Assembly (NCBI RefSeq): GCF_023241715.1
Contig: NZ_JALQCW010000053.1
Span: 1 to 62,326, forward strand
Origin: Pseudomonas morbosilactucae
GTDB lineage: Bacteria; Pseudomonadota; Gammaproteobacteria; Pseudomonadales; Pseudomonadaceae
Direction: 5' to 3'
Length of the DNA stretch: 62,326 nt
The translations under genes were made by a program, and so were the position numbers. Numbering within the stretch: position 1 is the stretch's first letter; the number at the start of each line of letters is the position of its first letter. The notes beneath the pieces are model-generated. The model had not been told where the DNA came from. It did not search any database and was given only the letters and a program-made list of their open reading frames with translations. Below are positions 35,477 to 43,853 of this stretch, piece by piece.

Positions 35477-35779
35477 TCAGAGCTCTTGGCTCATTTGCTT
35501 GAGGAATTGCTGGATGTTTTCCTCATTGCGTTTGAAAAAGTGCCATTGGCCGACTTTGCGGCTGCTGATCAGCCCGGCACGTTGCAAGGTGGACAGATGG
35601 GCCGACACGGTTGACTGCGACAGGCCGCAGCGCTGATCGATCTGCCCGGCACACACGCCGTGCTCGTTGCTATGGGACTGATCGGGGAATTCGACTGTCG
35701 GGTCTTTCAGCCAGTGGAGAATCTCTCGCCGTACAGGGTGCGCCAGGGCTTTTATTATTTCGTCGAGGTCAATGGACAT
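35477..35779 (-). CDS. ArsR-family transcriptional regulator
   Basis: The 100-residue winged-helix repressor begins MSIDLDEIIKALAHPVRREI, the classic ArsR start. The recognition helix lies in LSQSTVSAHLSTLQRAGLIS and the wing in RKVGQWHFFKRNEE. The usual metal-binding ELCVC pair is absent. Cysteines occur at GVCAGQIDQRCGLSQ, near the recognition helix, which could make it a thiol or electrophile sensor like other redox-type ArsR proteins. It heads the MFS and alkene reductase operon. Three AT-rich palindromes upstream are candidate operators and may also affect the divergent acpH gene. Confidence 0.88.
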   Translation of the reverse strand: MSIDLDEIIKALAHPVRREILHWLKDPTVEFPDQSHSNEHGVCAGQIDQRCGLSQSTVSAHLSTLQRAGLISSRKVGQWHFFKRNEENIQQFLKQMSQEL

Positions 35780-35804
35780 GGCAGGGCTCGGTATCCGTAA
35801 AACG

Positions 35805-35906
35805 TTATATCGCGATAAGGCGAACTTTAAATCGGTACTTCGCGATATACCAATATGATTTTGGTCTTAAATCATGCTTTATCGGTATATCGAGTTATAA
35901 CGATAT
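35805..35906. promoter_or_regulatory. Three TATCG-type palindromes, candidate ArsR operators
   Basis: TATCGCGATA at 35808-35817 is a perfect palindrome; CTTCGCGATATA at 35838-35849 is a related copy. ATATCG-AGTTATAA-CGATAT at 35887-35906 is a perfect spaced inverted repeat. The spacing is about 30 and 50 bases. The region is much richer in A/T than the flanking genes and separates the ArsR operon from the divergent acpH gene. Confidence 0.6.
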
Positions 35907-35932
35907 GTTGGGCGCGGTGCTAAGCTGCGCGG

Positions 35933-36514
35933 ATGAATTATCTCGGACATCTGCACCTCGGCGGCCAGCGCCCCGGCCAATTACTCGGCAGTCTGTACGG
36001 CGACTTTGTCAAAGGGCGGCTGCAAGGCCAGTTCGTCCCGGACGTCGAAGCCGGCATCCGCCTGCACCGCAGCATCGACATCTACACCGACAGCCACCCT
36101 TTGGTGGGGGCGGCGTTGTCGCGGTTTTCCCTGACCCGGCGACGTTACGCCGGCATTGTCCTGGACGTGTTTTTCGATCACTGCCTGGCGAGGGACTGGG
36201 CGCAATACGCCGACCGGCCGTTGGCACTCTTCACTCGCGATGTGTATCGGGTGCTGGCGGCGGAGCCCCAGTTACCGGGGCGCCTGGCGCAGATCGCGCC
36301 CCACATGGCGGCCCATGACTGGCTGGGTTCCTATCGGGATTTCGAGGTGCTGGAGCAGGTGTTGCAGGGCATCGCCCGGCGCTTGTCGCGGCCGGAGGAA
36401 CTGGCGGCGGCCATGGGGGAGCTGGAGCGTTTGTACCAGCCGTTGAGCGAAGATTTTCGGGCCTTCTACCCGCAACTGCAGGCGTTCGCTGCGCAACATT
36501 CCACCCCGTTGTAG
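35933..36514 (+). CDS. acpH: Acyl carrier protein phosphodiesterase AcpH
   Basis: The 193-residue enzyme removes the 4'-phosphopantetheine arm from acyl carrier protein. MNYLGHLHLGG at the start and LHRSIDIYTDSHP around residue 43 are typical of the HD-like AcpH family, with DVFFDHCLARDW further on; the conserved His and Asp residues bind the Mn2+ ion. The length agrees with E. coli AcpH (193). There is no clear ribosome binding site, and the leader after the palindromes is short. It is the only gene of its unit, and a REP pair begins at its stop codon. Confidence 0.88.
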   Translation: MNYLGHLHLGGQRPGQLLGSLYGDFVKGRLQGQFVPDVEAGIRLHRSIDIYTDSHPLVGAALSRFSLTRRRYAGIVLDVFFDHCLARDWAQYADRPLALFTRDVYRVLAAEPQLPGRLAQIAPHMAAHDWLGSYRDFEVLEQVLQGIARRLSRPEELAAAMGELERLYQPLSEDFRAFYPQLQAFAAQHSTPL

Positions 36515-36593
36515 GCGTTGGCTTGCCAGCGAAGGCGGCCTGATGGGCGTTGTTTGCCTCAGGGCGCTCTTCGCCGGCAAGCCGGTTCCTATA
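36512..36593. repeat. REP-type inverted pair between acpH and olsA
   Basis: TTGTAGGCGTTGGCTTGCCAGCGA at about 36511-36534 and TCGCCGGCAAGCCGGTTCCTA at about 36570-36590 are opposing REP arms about 35 bases apart, between two converging genes. Confidence 0.75.
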
Positions 36594-36596
36594 CGT

Positions 36597-37391
36597 TCAG
36601 GCGGCGATCAGTTCGCCGGCGCGACGCGGTTCGGCCGGTTGTGCCACATCGCCAAACAAGGCTTTCTGCACCGCCTGTTGTGCCTGGAATGCCAGTGCTG
36701 CGCGCTCCTGGCCCTGGCAGGCGATCGGCTTGAGCAAGTGGATGTGCACCTGGCCTTGATCGTTGGCGAACAGGCGCATCAGGTGTGACAGCAGGTCATC
36801 GTCGCCGATAAAGGGTGCCAAGGCATCGATCTGCCCGTCTCGCAGGTAACGAATCGCCACCGGTTGCAGCGCCACGTCGGCATCGATGGCGCTGGCCAAC
36901 AGGCGCCCGTGGAAGGTGCGCAGGGCACGTCCGTCGGTGGTGGTGCCTTCGGGAAACATCAGCAAGGGATGTTCCTGCTGCAAGTGCCGGGTCATCTGTT
37001 TGCGGATCAGTTGGCTATCGCCCGAACCGCGACGGATAAACAGGCTGCCGGCCTTGGCCGCCAGCCAGCCCGCCACGGGCCAGGTGCGCACTTCGGCCTT
37101 GGACAGGAACGACAGCGGCGCCAGCATGCCCAGCAGGGGAATGTCCGTCCACGACACATGGTTGCTGACCCACAGCATCGGCTGTTCGGGCAACGGCCCA
37201 TGGACCGTGACGCGAAAGGGCAGGGCATTGCTCAGGCGGGCCATGAAAAAGCGTGACCAGCGCTGGCGACGCACCATTGAGTGGGCGATGCCCAGGCGCT
37301 CGAACAGGCCGAACACACCGGCCATGCACAAGCCCAGGGCTACCACCAACAGCACTCGGGCGATGCGCCCGTAGACCCGCAGGCGGCTCAT
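36597..37391 (-). CDS. olsA: Lyso-ornithine lipid acyltransferase OlsA (PlsC family)
   Basis: The 264-residue membrane-associated O-acyltransferase adds the second fatty acid during ornithine lipid synthesis. The acyltransferase motif NHVSWTDIP (NHxxxxD) is at about residue 85 and FPEGTTTDG (motif III) follows near 155. A hydrophobic N-terminal segment (VLLVVALGLCMAGVF) anchors it. The ATG at 37391 overlaps the olsB stop (ATGA), which identifies it as the OlsA partner rather than a general PlsC; P. aeruginosa PA4351 is the equivalent. Ornithine lipids commonly replace phospholipids during phosphate shortage. Confidence 0.88.
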   Translation of the reverse strand: MSRLRVYGRIARVLLVVALGLCMAGVFGLFERLGIAHSMVRRQRWSRFFMARLSNALPFRVTVHGPLPEQPMLWVSNHVSWTDIPLLGMLAPLSFLSKAEVRTWPVAGWLAAKAGSLFIRRGSGDSQLIRKQMTRHLQQEHPLLMFPEGTTTDGRALRTFHGRLLASAIDADVALQPVAIRYLRDGQIDALAPFIGDDDLLSHLMRLFANDQGQVHIHLLKPIACQGQERAALAFQAQQAVQKALFGDVAQPAEPRRAGELIAA

Positions 37392-38146
37392 CAAACGGCC
37401 GCCTTGAAGTGGCGGGCGTAACGCGGGCACAACTCGTCGCGCTTGAGCAGGATGAACACGTCGGCCACCTGAAAGTCCTCATCCCAGCAGGGTTCACCAC
37501 AGATTTTCGCGCCCAGGCGCATGTAGGCCTTGAGCAGGGGCGGCATTTCGGCGATCACGTTGGACGGCACATCCAGGTTCGGCAGCGGCTTTTTCGGTTC
37601 GGCCCGCAGGTGTTCGGTGCACAGGTAGCGTTCGCGCAGGCGCTGCATGATCGCCTGGGCCTGCACACCGCCGTCCTGCATCGGGATGCTCGCGCAGCCC
37701 ATCAGGTAGCTGTAGCCGCCCTGGTTGAGCACTTCGGCCAATTCGCCCCAGAGCACGGCGATGGTGCCGCCGTTGCGGTACGCCGGGTCGACGCAGGTGC
37801 GACCGATTTCGAGGATTGGGCCCTTGAGCTGGAGCAGGCCGTGGAGGCTGAATTCTTCTTCGCTGTAGAAGCGTCCCAGGCTGCTAGCGGCCTGGTGGTC
37901 GAGCAAACGGGTGGTGGCGACCAGTCGACCGCTGTTCAAATCCCGCACACCGATGTGGCTGCAGTGAACATCATAGTCATCCATGTCCAGGCCCAGTTCC
38001 GCGCCTTTCAGCTTGGCGTTGAACTCGCCGCTGAACACGTTGAAGCGCAAGGCTTGAGCTTCCTCAAGGGCCTGGGCGCCAATCAGGCGTTCGGCTTGCA
38101 AGCGGCGTTCATGGCCGGTGTCGCTGATGCGGGCGATCTGAGTCAT
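37391..38146 (-). CDS. olsB: Ornithine N-acyltransferase OlsB (GNAT-type)
   Basis: The 251-residue enzyme makes lyso-ornithine lipid by attaching a 3-hydroxyacyl group from acyl carrier protein to ornithine. EIGRTCVDPAYRNGGTIAVLWGEL is the hemolysin/OlsB-type acyltransferase core. EAQALRFNVFSGEF near the start and YDVHCSHIGVRD are conserved in this family. Only the ATG at 38146 gives MTQIARISDTGHERR with normal length (about 254 in P. aeruginosa PA4350). It is the first gene of olsBA, with a 4-base overlap. Confidence 0.9.
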   Translation of the reverse strand: MTQIARISDTGHERRLQAERLIGAQALEEAQALRFNVFSGEFNAKLKGAELGLDMDDYDVHCSHIGVRDLNSGRLVATTRLLDHQAASSLGRFYSEEEFSLHGLLQLKGPILEIGRTCVDPAYRNGGTIAVLWGELAEVLNQGGYSYLMGCASIPMQDGGVQAQAIMQRLRERYLCTEHLRAEPKKPLPNLDVPSNVIAEMPPLLKAYMRLGAKICGEPCWDEDFQVADVFILLKRDELCPRYARHFKAAV

Positions 38147-38286
38147 TGTGAATCTCCGTGCGGGCCACTGACCCGCCTTGGGTTGCAGCCGATCGACTTT
38201 GTTGTGCAAAGTCAGGCTATGTAGCCCCGGTGTCATCGCCATGAAGCTTTGGTGATGCTTGTATGACAGCCCCAGAGGAAGCCCCC

Positions 38287-39162
38287 ATGCCTTGGCCAGC
38301 CCTGCTCAACTGCCGTGAACGCCTGCCCGTCCAAGCCGATCTGGCTGAAGCCTTTGCCGCGTTGTTGCAGCATGTGGGGCCGGTCACTCCCTTCGAGTTG
38401 GCGGTGCGCGGCGGGCGCTCGATGGCCACCCCGGGGCTGGCGTTCCTGGTGGGTTACCAGGCCGCCTTGCGCATGCTCTGGCCCAGTGCGCCGCCGGGCC
38501 TGGGGGCCCTGTGTGCCACCGAGCAGCGCAGCCTGCGGCCGGCGGACATGCAAACCCGTCTGCAAAATTTGCGACTGACCGGGCGCAAGGATTTCGTCAC
38601 CGCCGGCGATGCGGCCGACTGGCTGCTGGTGGCGGCCCGCAGTGAAGGCCCGGAAGAGGCCCCGCGCCTGAACCTCGCCGTGGTGTACGCCGGCGACCCA
38701 GGCGTCAGCGTGGAAAAACTCCCGGCCTTGCCGCTGATGCCGGAGATCAGTCACGGCCGCCTGCTGTTGGACAACGCCTTCTGCGAGTTGCTGGCCGGTG
38801 ATGGCTGGGACGCTTACGTGAAGCCTTTTCGCACCCTGGAAGACATTTATGTACTCAGCGCCATGAGTGCCTGGCTGTACGGGGTTGGCCAAGACTGTGA
38901 CTGGCCGCAAGCCCTGCAACTGCAATTGCTGGCCTTGCTGGCGGGCTGCGCCGAAGTCAGCCGGCAGAACCCGTCGGCGGGCAGCGGGCATGTGCTGCTG
39001 GGAGGTTTGTTCGCCCAGTTCGATGGGCTTGCGCCGCAGCTGACCGCCGCGTTCGCTGCAGGGCCCGAAGAATGGGCCGGGTTATGGCGGCGAGACCAGG
39101 CGATCCTGGCGTTCGCTGCACCGGCCCGTGCCCAGCGTCTGGCCAAGGCCCTTGCCCGTTAA
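38287..39162 (+). CDS. Acyl-CoA dehydrogenase-like protein, divergent from olsB
   Basis: The 291-residue protein has a weak resemblance to the middle domain of acyl-CoA dehydrogenases: LTGRKDFVTAGDAADWLLVAARSEG looks like the beta-domain strand that shields the flavin. The rest is poorly conserved and the catalytic base cannot be placed, so flavin binding and activity are uncertain. The ATG at 38287 is chosen because GAGGAA lies about 8 bases before it; an in-frame ATG at 38263 has weaker support. I recall a similar gene beside olsBA in other Pseudomonas, which would hint at a role in acyl metabolism. Confidence is good for the gene but low for the function. Confidence 0.7.
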   Translation: MPWPALLNCRERLPVQADLAEAFAALLQHVGPVTPFELAVRGGRSMATPGLAFLVGYQAALRMLWPSAPPGLGALCATEQRSLRPADMQTRLQNLRLTGRKDFVTAGDAADWLLVAARSEGPEEAPRLNLAVVYAGDPGVSVEKLPALPLMPEISHGRLLLDNAFCELLAGDGWDAYVKPFRTLEDIYVLSAMSAWLYGVGQDCDWPQALQLQLLALLAGCAEVSRQNPSAGSGHVLLGGLFAQFDGLAPQLTAAFAAGPEEWAGLWRRDQAILAFAAPARAQRLAKALAR

Positions 39163-39279
39163 CGAGCACTTGTTCAAGGCGCTGGCTAGTCCCGCCTGGC
39201 GCCAGCGCCCCTTGCGCTGCTGCAAAACTGTCATCTGGCCAGGCTAGTCTTGACGGTTGCCGCTTCCCGAGTGCCCACC

Positions 39280-40380
39280 ATGGCCAAAGGCTCGACCCTA
39301 TTGTTGATGCTGCTTCTATGGCTGCCCTGTGTCAGCCAGGCGCAAGAGTGGCCGGGTGTGCAATGGCCTCAGGGGCCGGCGCTCAGCGGCCCGGCACTGA
39401 CTGCCCTGGAGGATTACGCCTTCCCGCCCCGGGATGACGTGACCCGCGCAGGCATTCGCAGCGACGCCTTGCTGGTGATCCAGGACGGCCGTCTGATCTA
39501 TGAGCGCTACGCCGCGCCGACCACCGCCCAGACCCCGCACCTGACCTGGTCCATCAGCAAAAGCCTGATGGCGACCTTGCTGGGGGTGGCCTATGGCGAA
39601 GGGCGTTTTGCCCTGCAGGACAAGGCCGTCCGCTACTATCCCCCCCTTGCGCAGCACCCTGACCTGAGCCTGGCCGACCTGCTGCATTGGGCCTCGGGCC
39701 TGGATTGGCAAGAAGACTACGAGTACGCGCCCTTGCATTCTTCTGTGGTGGCGATGCTCTACACCCGTGGCTCGCAGGACATGGCGGCCTTTACCGCTGA
39801 GCGAGGGGCATTCGCCAAACCCGGTCAGGCGTTTCGCTATTCCAGTGGCGATAGCAACCTGTTGTCCGCCGCCTTGAAGCATATGCTCGGCGCCCAGGCG
39901 TACGCGGACTACCCCTGGACTGCACTTTTCGAACCCTTGGGCATACAGCACGCGGTCTGGGAGCGGGACGCCAGCGGCACTTTCGTCGCGTCTTCCTACG
40001 CGTACTTACGTGCCCAGGATTTGGCACGGGTGGGCTTGCTCATGCTGCGTGACGGCCGTTGGCACGAGCGGCAGTTACTGCCCAAGGACTGGGTGGCCTT
40101 CAACCGTGAGCCGTTCCCCGGCTACCAGGACGGCCAGGATGAGGCCGTGCCCGGCGGCCATTGGTGGCTCAATCGCTCATTGGCCGGGGCCCCTCGGCCC
40201 TGGCCCGATGCTCCGGCCGATACCTACGCTGCGTTGGGCCATTGGGGGCAGGCCCTTTATATCGTGCCCAGCGCGGGGCTGGTGATCGTGCGCTACGCCG
40301 ATGACCGCGAGGGTGGCTATCAGCACAACCAACTGCTCAAGCGGGTGCTGGCCGCCGTTACGGCCCGGGTGCAGCCGTGA
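39280..40380 (+). CDS. Serine hydrolase, class C beta-lactamase/penicillin-binding-like family
   Basis: The 366-residue secreted or periplasmic protein has a signal peptide (LLLMLLLWLPCVSQAQEW). The SxxK catalytic motif is SISK (TWSISKSLMATLLG) and the second motif is the YSS in FRYSSGDSNLLS; GHWGQALYIVPSAGLVIVRY near the end takes the place of the KTG strand. This pattern fits the S12 family of esterases and amide hydrolases, not a true AmpC. The ATG at 39280 gives a sensible signal peptide; an earlier start at 39250 would put extra residues before it. The next gene overlaps by TGATG, so the two are co-translated. Confidence 0.82.
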   Translation: MAKGSTLLLMLLLWLPCVSQAQEWPGVQWPQGPALSGPALTALEDYAFPPRDDVTRAGIRSDALLVIQDGRLIYERYAAPTTAQTPHLTWSISKSLMATLLGVAYGEGRFALQDKAVRYYPPLAQHPDLSLADLLHWASGLDWQEDYEYAPLHSSVVAMLYTRGSQDMAAFTAERGAFAKPGQAFRYSSGDSNLLSAALKHMLGAQAYADYPWTALFEPLGIQHAVWERDASGTFVASSYAYLRAQDLARVGLLMLRDGRWHERQLLPKDWVAFNREPFPGYQDGQDEAVPGGHWWLNRSLAGAPRPWPDAPADTYAALGHWGQALYIVPSAGLVIVRYADDREGGYQHNQLLKRVLAAVTARVQP

Positions 40381-40712
40381 TGGCGCGGACAGGGCAGCGA
40401 TCTTGGCGTCGTCCTTTCAGCCTGGGGCTTCTGCTGTTGCTGGCGCTGCTGCTGGGCTGGGGCTGGCAGGAGCGAAAAGCCTTACAAGCCTTTCCCGATA
40501 TTCTCAGTGCCTACACCGCCAAGGAGTACTGCTCCTGTCGCTACGTGATGCACAACCCGGCAGACAGTTGTCGGGCGTATGTGCAGCAGTACCTGCCCAT
40601 CAGTCGCCTGGACGATGACCCCGAGCGGCGACAAGTCAGCGCCAGTGGCTTGGGCCGCAGCCACCGTGCGATCTGGCTGGACGAACGCCAAGGCTGCCGT
40701 TTGCAACCCTGA
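40380..40712 (+). CDS. Small membrane-anchored protein with conserved-looking Cys
   Basis: The 110-residue protein has an N-terminal membrane segment (LGLLLLLALLLGWGW, about residues 14-30) and a small extracytoplasmic domain containing EYCSCRYVMHNPADSC and a final Cys in GCRL. Four Cys suggest disulfides or metal binding outside the cytoplasm. It overlaps the serine hydrolase stop (TGATG), which suggests related work at the envelope. I do not recognise the family. Confidence 0.65.
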   Translation: MARTGQRSWRRPFSLGLLLLLALLLGWGWQERKALQAFPDILSAYTAKEYCSCRYVMHNPADSCRAYVQQYLPISRLDDDPERRQVSASGLGRSHRAIWLDERQGCRLQP

Positions 40713-40744
40713 GTTCTCACCCCGGTATCGGGCGGCTTCGGCCA

Positions 40745-40767
40745 GTGGTTCCACCCAGCGGAACCAC
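40745..40767. promoter_or_regulatory. Perfect 8-base inverted repeat ahead of the amidohydrolase gene
   Basis: GTGGTTCC-ACCCAGC-GGAACCAC lies about 120 bases before the M20 gene start. No T run follows, so an operator is more likely than a terminator. IclR-type regulators bind such palindromes, and an IclR gene closes this cluster. Confidence 0.5.
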
Positions 40768-40887
40768 ATTTGATTGTTCTCTGATCGACCTCGCGGTTAG
40801 CTGGCGCAGAGCGTTCACTACGCCTTGCGGCGCCCTGCAATGCTCCGAAAAAGAACGGGAATACACCCGCCCCCGAGGAGATTGGCC

Positions 40888-42063
40888 ATGACCGAATACC
40901 CGCATATTGTTGCCTGGCTCGAGGACGTCGTCAGCGACCTGCGTGCCACGCGCCAAGACATTCACGCCCACCCAGAACTCGGCTTCGAGGAGCAACGCAC
41001 CTCGGCCCTGGTGGCCCGCGCCCTTGAAGAGTGGGGCTATGACGTCCACACCGGGGTTGGCAAGACCGGCGTGGTGGGCGTGCTGCGCAATGGCAACAGC
41101 GCGCGGACCCTCGGTTTGCGCGCCGACATGGACGCTTTGCCCATCGTCGAGAACAGCGGCGTGCCCTACAGCAGCCGCCACCAGGGTTGCATGCACGCCT
41201 GTGGCCACGACGGCCACACCACCATGCTGCTTGGGGCCGCCCGTTACCTGGCCGCGACCCGGCTGTTCGAGGGCACCCTGAACCTGATTTTCCAACCGGC
41301 GGAAGAGGGGCAGGGCGGCGCCGAGGCCATGCTGGCCGACGGTTTGCTGGAGCGCTTCCCCTGTGAGGCGTTGTTCGCCATGCACAACATGCCGGGTTTG
41401 CCGGCCGGGCACCTGGGCTTGCGCGAGGGGCCGATGATGGCTTCCCAGGACCTGCTTGAGGTGGTGATCGAGGGAGTTGGCGGCCATGGTTCGATGCCGC
41501 ACCTGAGTATTGACCCGGTGGTGGCCGCGTCAGCCGTGGTCATGGCCCTGCAAACGGTGGTGGCGCGCAATATCGATGCCCAGCAGGCGGCGGTGGTCAG
41601 CGTCGGAGCCTTGCAGGCCGGTGAAGCCGCCAACGTGATCCCGCAGCAGGCGTTGCTGCGCCTGAGCCTGCGTGCGCTGGACAGCGCGGTACGCGAGCAG
41701 ATGCTGGAGCGGGTCAAGGCGATCGTCCAGACCCAGGCCGAGAGTTACGGCTGCAGCGCCCGGATTGTGCATCGTCCAGCCTACCCGGTGCTGGTCAACA
41801 GCCCGGCAGAGACCGAGTTTGCCCGCCAGGTGGGGGTGGCGCTGGTGGGGGCGGCAGCAGTCAACGGCAATACGCCGACGCTCATGGGCAGCGAGGACTT
41901 CGGTTGGATGCTGCAACGCTGCCCTGGCAGCTACCTGTTCATTGGCAACGGGCTGGCCCAGCCCATGGTTCACAACCCCGGATATGACTTCAACGACGAC
42001 ATCCTGCTGACCGGTGCCGCCTATTGGGCTGCCTTGGCCGAACGCTGGCTCAAGCCGGCCTGA
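40888..42063 (+). CDS. M20-family metal-dependent amidohydrolase (hippurate hydrolase-like)
   Basis: The 391-residue cytosolic enzyme should split an N-acyl amino acid or similar amide. RQDIHAHPELGFEEQRTS at the start, RADMDALPI, and HACGHDGHTTMLLGAARYL carry the metal ligands typical of the HipO/AmaA branch. EEGQGGAEAMLADG holds the catalytic Glu, and the dimerisation domain begins near EVVIEGVGGHGSMPH. The length fits the family (about 380-400). The ATG at 40888 follows GAGGAGA. It is followed by an MFS carrier and an IclR regulator, which suggests uptake and hydrolysis of an aromatic or acyl amide. Confidence 0.88.
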   Translation: MTEYPHIVAWLEDVVSDLRATRQDIHAHPELGFEEQRTSALVARALEEWGYDVHTGVGKTGVVGVLRNGNSARTLGLRADMDALPIVENSGVPYSSRHQGCMHACGHDGHTTMLLGAARYLAATRLFEGTLNLIFQPAEEGQGGAEAMLADGLLERFPCEALFAMHNMPGLPAGHLGLREGPMMASQDLLEVVIEGVGGHGSMPHLSIDPVVAASAVVMALQTVVARNIDAQQAAVVSVGALQAGEAANVIPQQALLRLSLRALDSAVREQMLERVKAIVQTQAESYGCSARIVHRPAYPVLVNSPAETEFARQVGVALVGAAAVNGNTPTLMGSEDFGWMLQRCPGSYLFIGNGLAQPMVHNPGYDFNDDILLTGAAYWAALAERWLKPA

Positions 42064-42160
42064 CACCCGGCTTGTTGCTGCCACCGAACCGGGCGCATGA
42101 GCATGCCCGATCCCTTCCCGAGCCTGCCCTTTGGCTCACGCGTGATTGAAGGTCAGCCCT

Positions 42161-43468
42161 ATGAGTTCCACGACACCCTCTGTTTCCCGCAACCGCCAGG
42201 TGGTCGCGGCCGTGATCGGCAACGCCCTGGAGTGGTACGACTTTATCGTTTACGGTTTTCTCGCCAGCGTGATCGCCCGGCAGTTCTTTCCCTCCGATGA
42301 TGAGTACACCTCGTTGCTGATGGCCCTGGGCACCTTCGGTGTGGGTTTTTTCATGCGCCCTGTGGGCGGTGTGCTGTTGGGCATCTACTCGGACCGCAAG
42401 GGGCGCAAGGCCGCGATGCTGGTGATCATTCAGTTGATGACCCTGGCCATTGCGCTGATTGTCTTCGCGCCAAACTACGCGGCCATCGGCCTTGGTGCGC
42501 CGTTGCTGATCGTGGTGGCGCGGATGCTCCAGGGCTTCGCCACCGGCGGTGAGTACGCCAGTGCCACGGCCTATCTGGTGGAGAGTGCGCCGCCGCATCG
42601 CAAAGGTTTGTACGGTTCCTGGCAGTTGGTCGGGCAGTGCCTGGCGGTGTTCAGCGGTGCCGCCATCGTGGCCCTGGTGACCCATTTCCTGCCCCCGAAA
42701 GCCTTCGAACTCTGGGGTTGGCGGCTGCCGTTTATCTTGGGCTTGTTGATCGGCCCGCTGGGCTTGTGGATCCGCAAATACATGGACGAGCCGCAAGCCT
42801 TTGTCGAGTCCCGCAAGGGGCGTCGGGGCAAAGGGCCGGGCCTGTTGCAGGTGCTGGCCGAGCATCGCCGGGCCATCCTGGTGTCCATGGGCCTGTGCTG
42901 CGGTGGCACCGTGGCGTTCTATGTGGTGCTGGTGAACATGCCGACGTTCGCCCACAGCAACCTTGGCCTGCCCCTGGATCAGGTGCTGCTGGTGCAAATG
43001 TTCGCCGTGGCCTTGATGACCCTGGTGATTCCCCTGGCCGGGGCCCTGTCGGACCGTGTGGGCCGGCGCCCGGTGCTGATGGCGTTTACCCTGGCGTTCT
43101 TTGTCATGGTCTACCCGCTGTACATCTGGGTCGCCGCAGCGCCTTCCATCGGGCGCTTGCTGGTCATGCAGTCCCTCTTGTGTGCGGCGATCGGCGGTTT
43201 TTTCGGCCCCGGGCCGACGGCGCTGGCGGAGCAGTTCCCGATTGCCGTGCGTTCCACCGGAGTGTCCGTGGCTTACAACGTAACCGTGATGCTCTTCGGC
43301 GGTTTTGCGCCGCTGATCGTCACGTGGTTGAGCCGGGTCATGGCCACGCCGGTGGCGCCTTCGTTCTATGTGTTGGCCACGTCGTTGCTGAGCTTGCTGG
43401 GGATCTATTGCATGCATGACCCAGTGGTGAGCGACGAGCCCGAGGCGCTGCCCCTGGGGGAGTCTTGA
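42161..43468 (+). CDS. MFS transporter, metabolite:H+ symporter (MHS) family
   Basis: The 435-residue inner-membrane protein has 12 segments and the MHS marks NALEWYDFIVYGF in segment 1, YSDRKGRKAAM in loop 2-3 and GFATGGEYASATAYL in segment 4. Relatives carry citrate, alpha-ketoglutarate, proline or shikimate. It sits about 100 bases after the M20 hydrolase, so it probably imports the amide substrate or a product. The ATG at 42161 follows GAAGGT. Confidence 0.88.
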   Translation: MSSTTPSVSRNRQVVAAVIGNALEWYDFIVYGFLASVIARQFFPSDDEYTSLLMALGTFGVGFFMRPVGGVLLGIYSDRKGRKAAMLVIIQLMTLAIALIVFAPNYAAIGLGAPLLIVVARMLQGFATGGEYASATAYLVESAPPHRKGLYGSWQLVGQCLAVFSGAAIVALVTHFLPPKAFELWGWRLPFILGLLIGPLGLWIRKYMDEPQAFVESRKGRRGKGPGLLQVLAEHRRAILVSMGLCCGGTVAFYVVLVNMPTFAHSNLGLPLDQVLLVQMFAVALMTLVIPLAGALSDRVGRRPVLMAFTLAFFVMVYPLYIWVAAAPSIGRLLVMQSLLCAAIGGFFGPGPTALAEQFPIAVRSTGVSVAYNVTVMLFGGFAPLIVTWLSRVMATPVAPSFYVLATSLLSLLGIYCMHDPVVSDEPEALPLGES

Positions 43469-43853
43469 GCGATCCCGCCGGGTTGTCCTCCGTGGCTCGC
43501 GTTGGGCCTGGGCATCCGCCCGGGCCCACTGCCTGATCGAAGGTTACGATTGGCGCCGAGGCCCAGTGCCCAAGTGTTCCCTTTCGATGCACTCCAGCCT
43601 TGGGCGCACCGGCTAAGGCCAGTCCGGGTCGCTTCAGGCCTTGGGCAGCGACTGTAGCCGGGCTCTGCCGATCAGGTCTGCGGTAGGCTGGCGTGGAGTC
43701 GGCCTCCTGCTACAGCGGGCTGATTCCCGCCGTACGGCGTTTTCAGGTGGCCGTGCAATCAGCTGTAACCATGAGTGGACCATCGGGGGTGCCCAAGGGC
43801 CTGCATCTTGCTGCTGGAACTGTTCTTTTGTCTGCGGTCAGGGAGTGTGGAGT
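43469..43853. other. Intergenic region upstream of the IclR gene, no gene seen
   Basis: 385 bases between the MFS and IclR genes. An open frame extends upstream of the IclR start but lacks a start signal and resembles nothing. No clear hairpin or operator was recognised. Confidence 0.4.

Noticed and set aside
39280..40380. AmpC-type antibiotic resistance beta-lactamase
   Set aside because: It has SxxK and YSS but lacks the YAN and KTG motifs of AmpC. An esterase or peptidase-like hydrolase is more likely.
42097..42300. Small open frame MSMPDPFPSLPFGS overlapping the MFS start
   Set aside because: It runs through the transporter gene in another frame and has no clear ribosome binding site.
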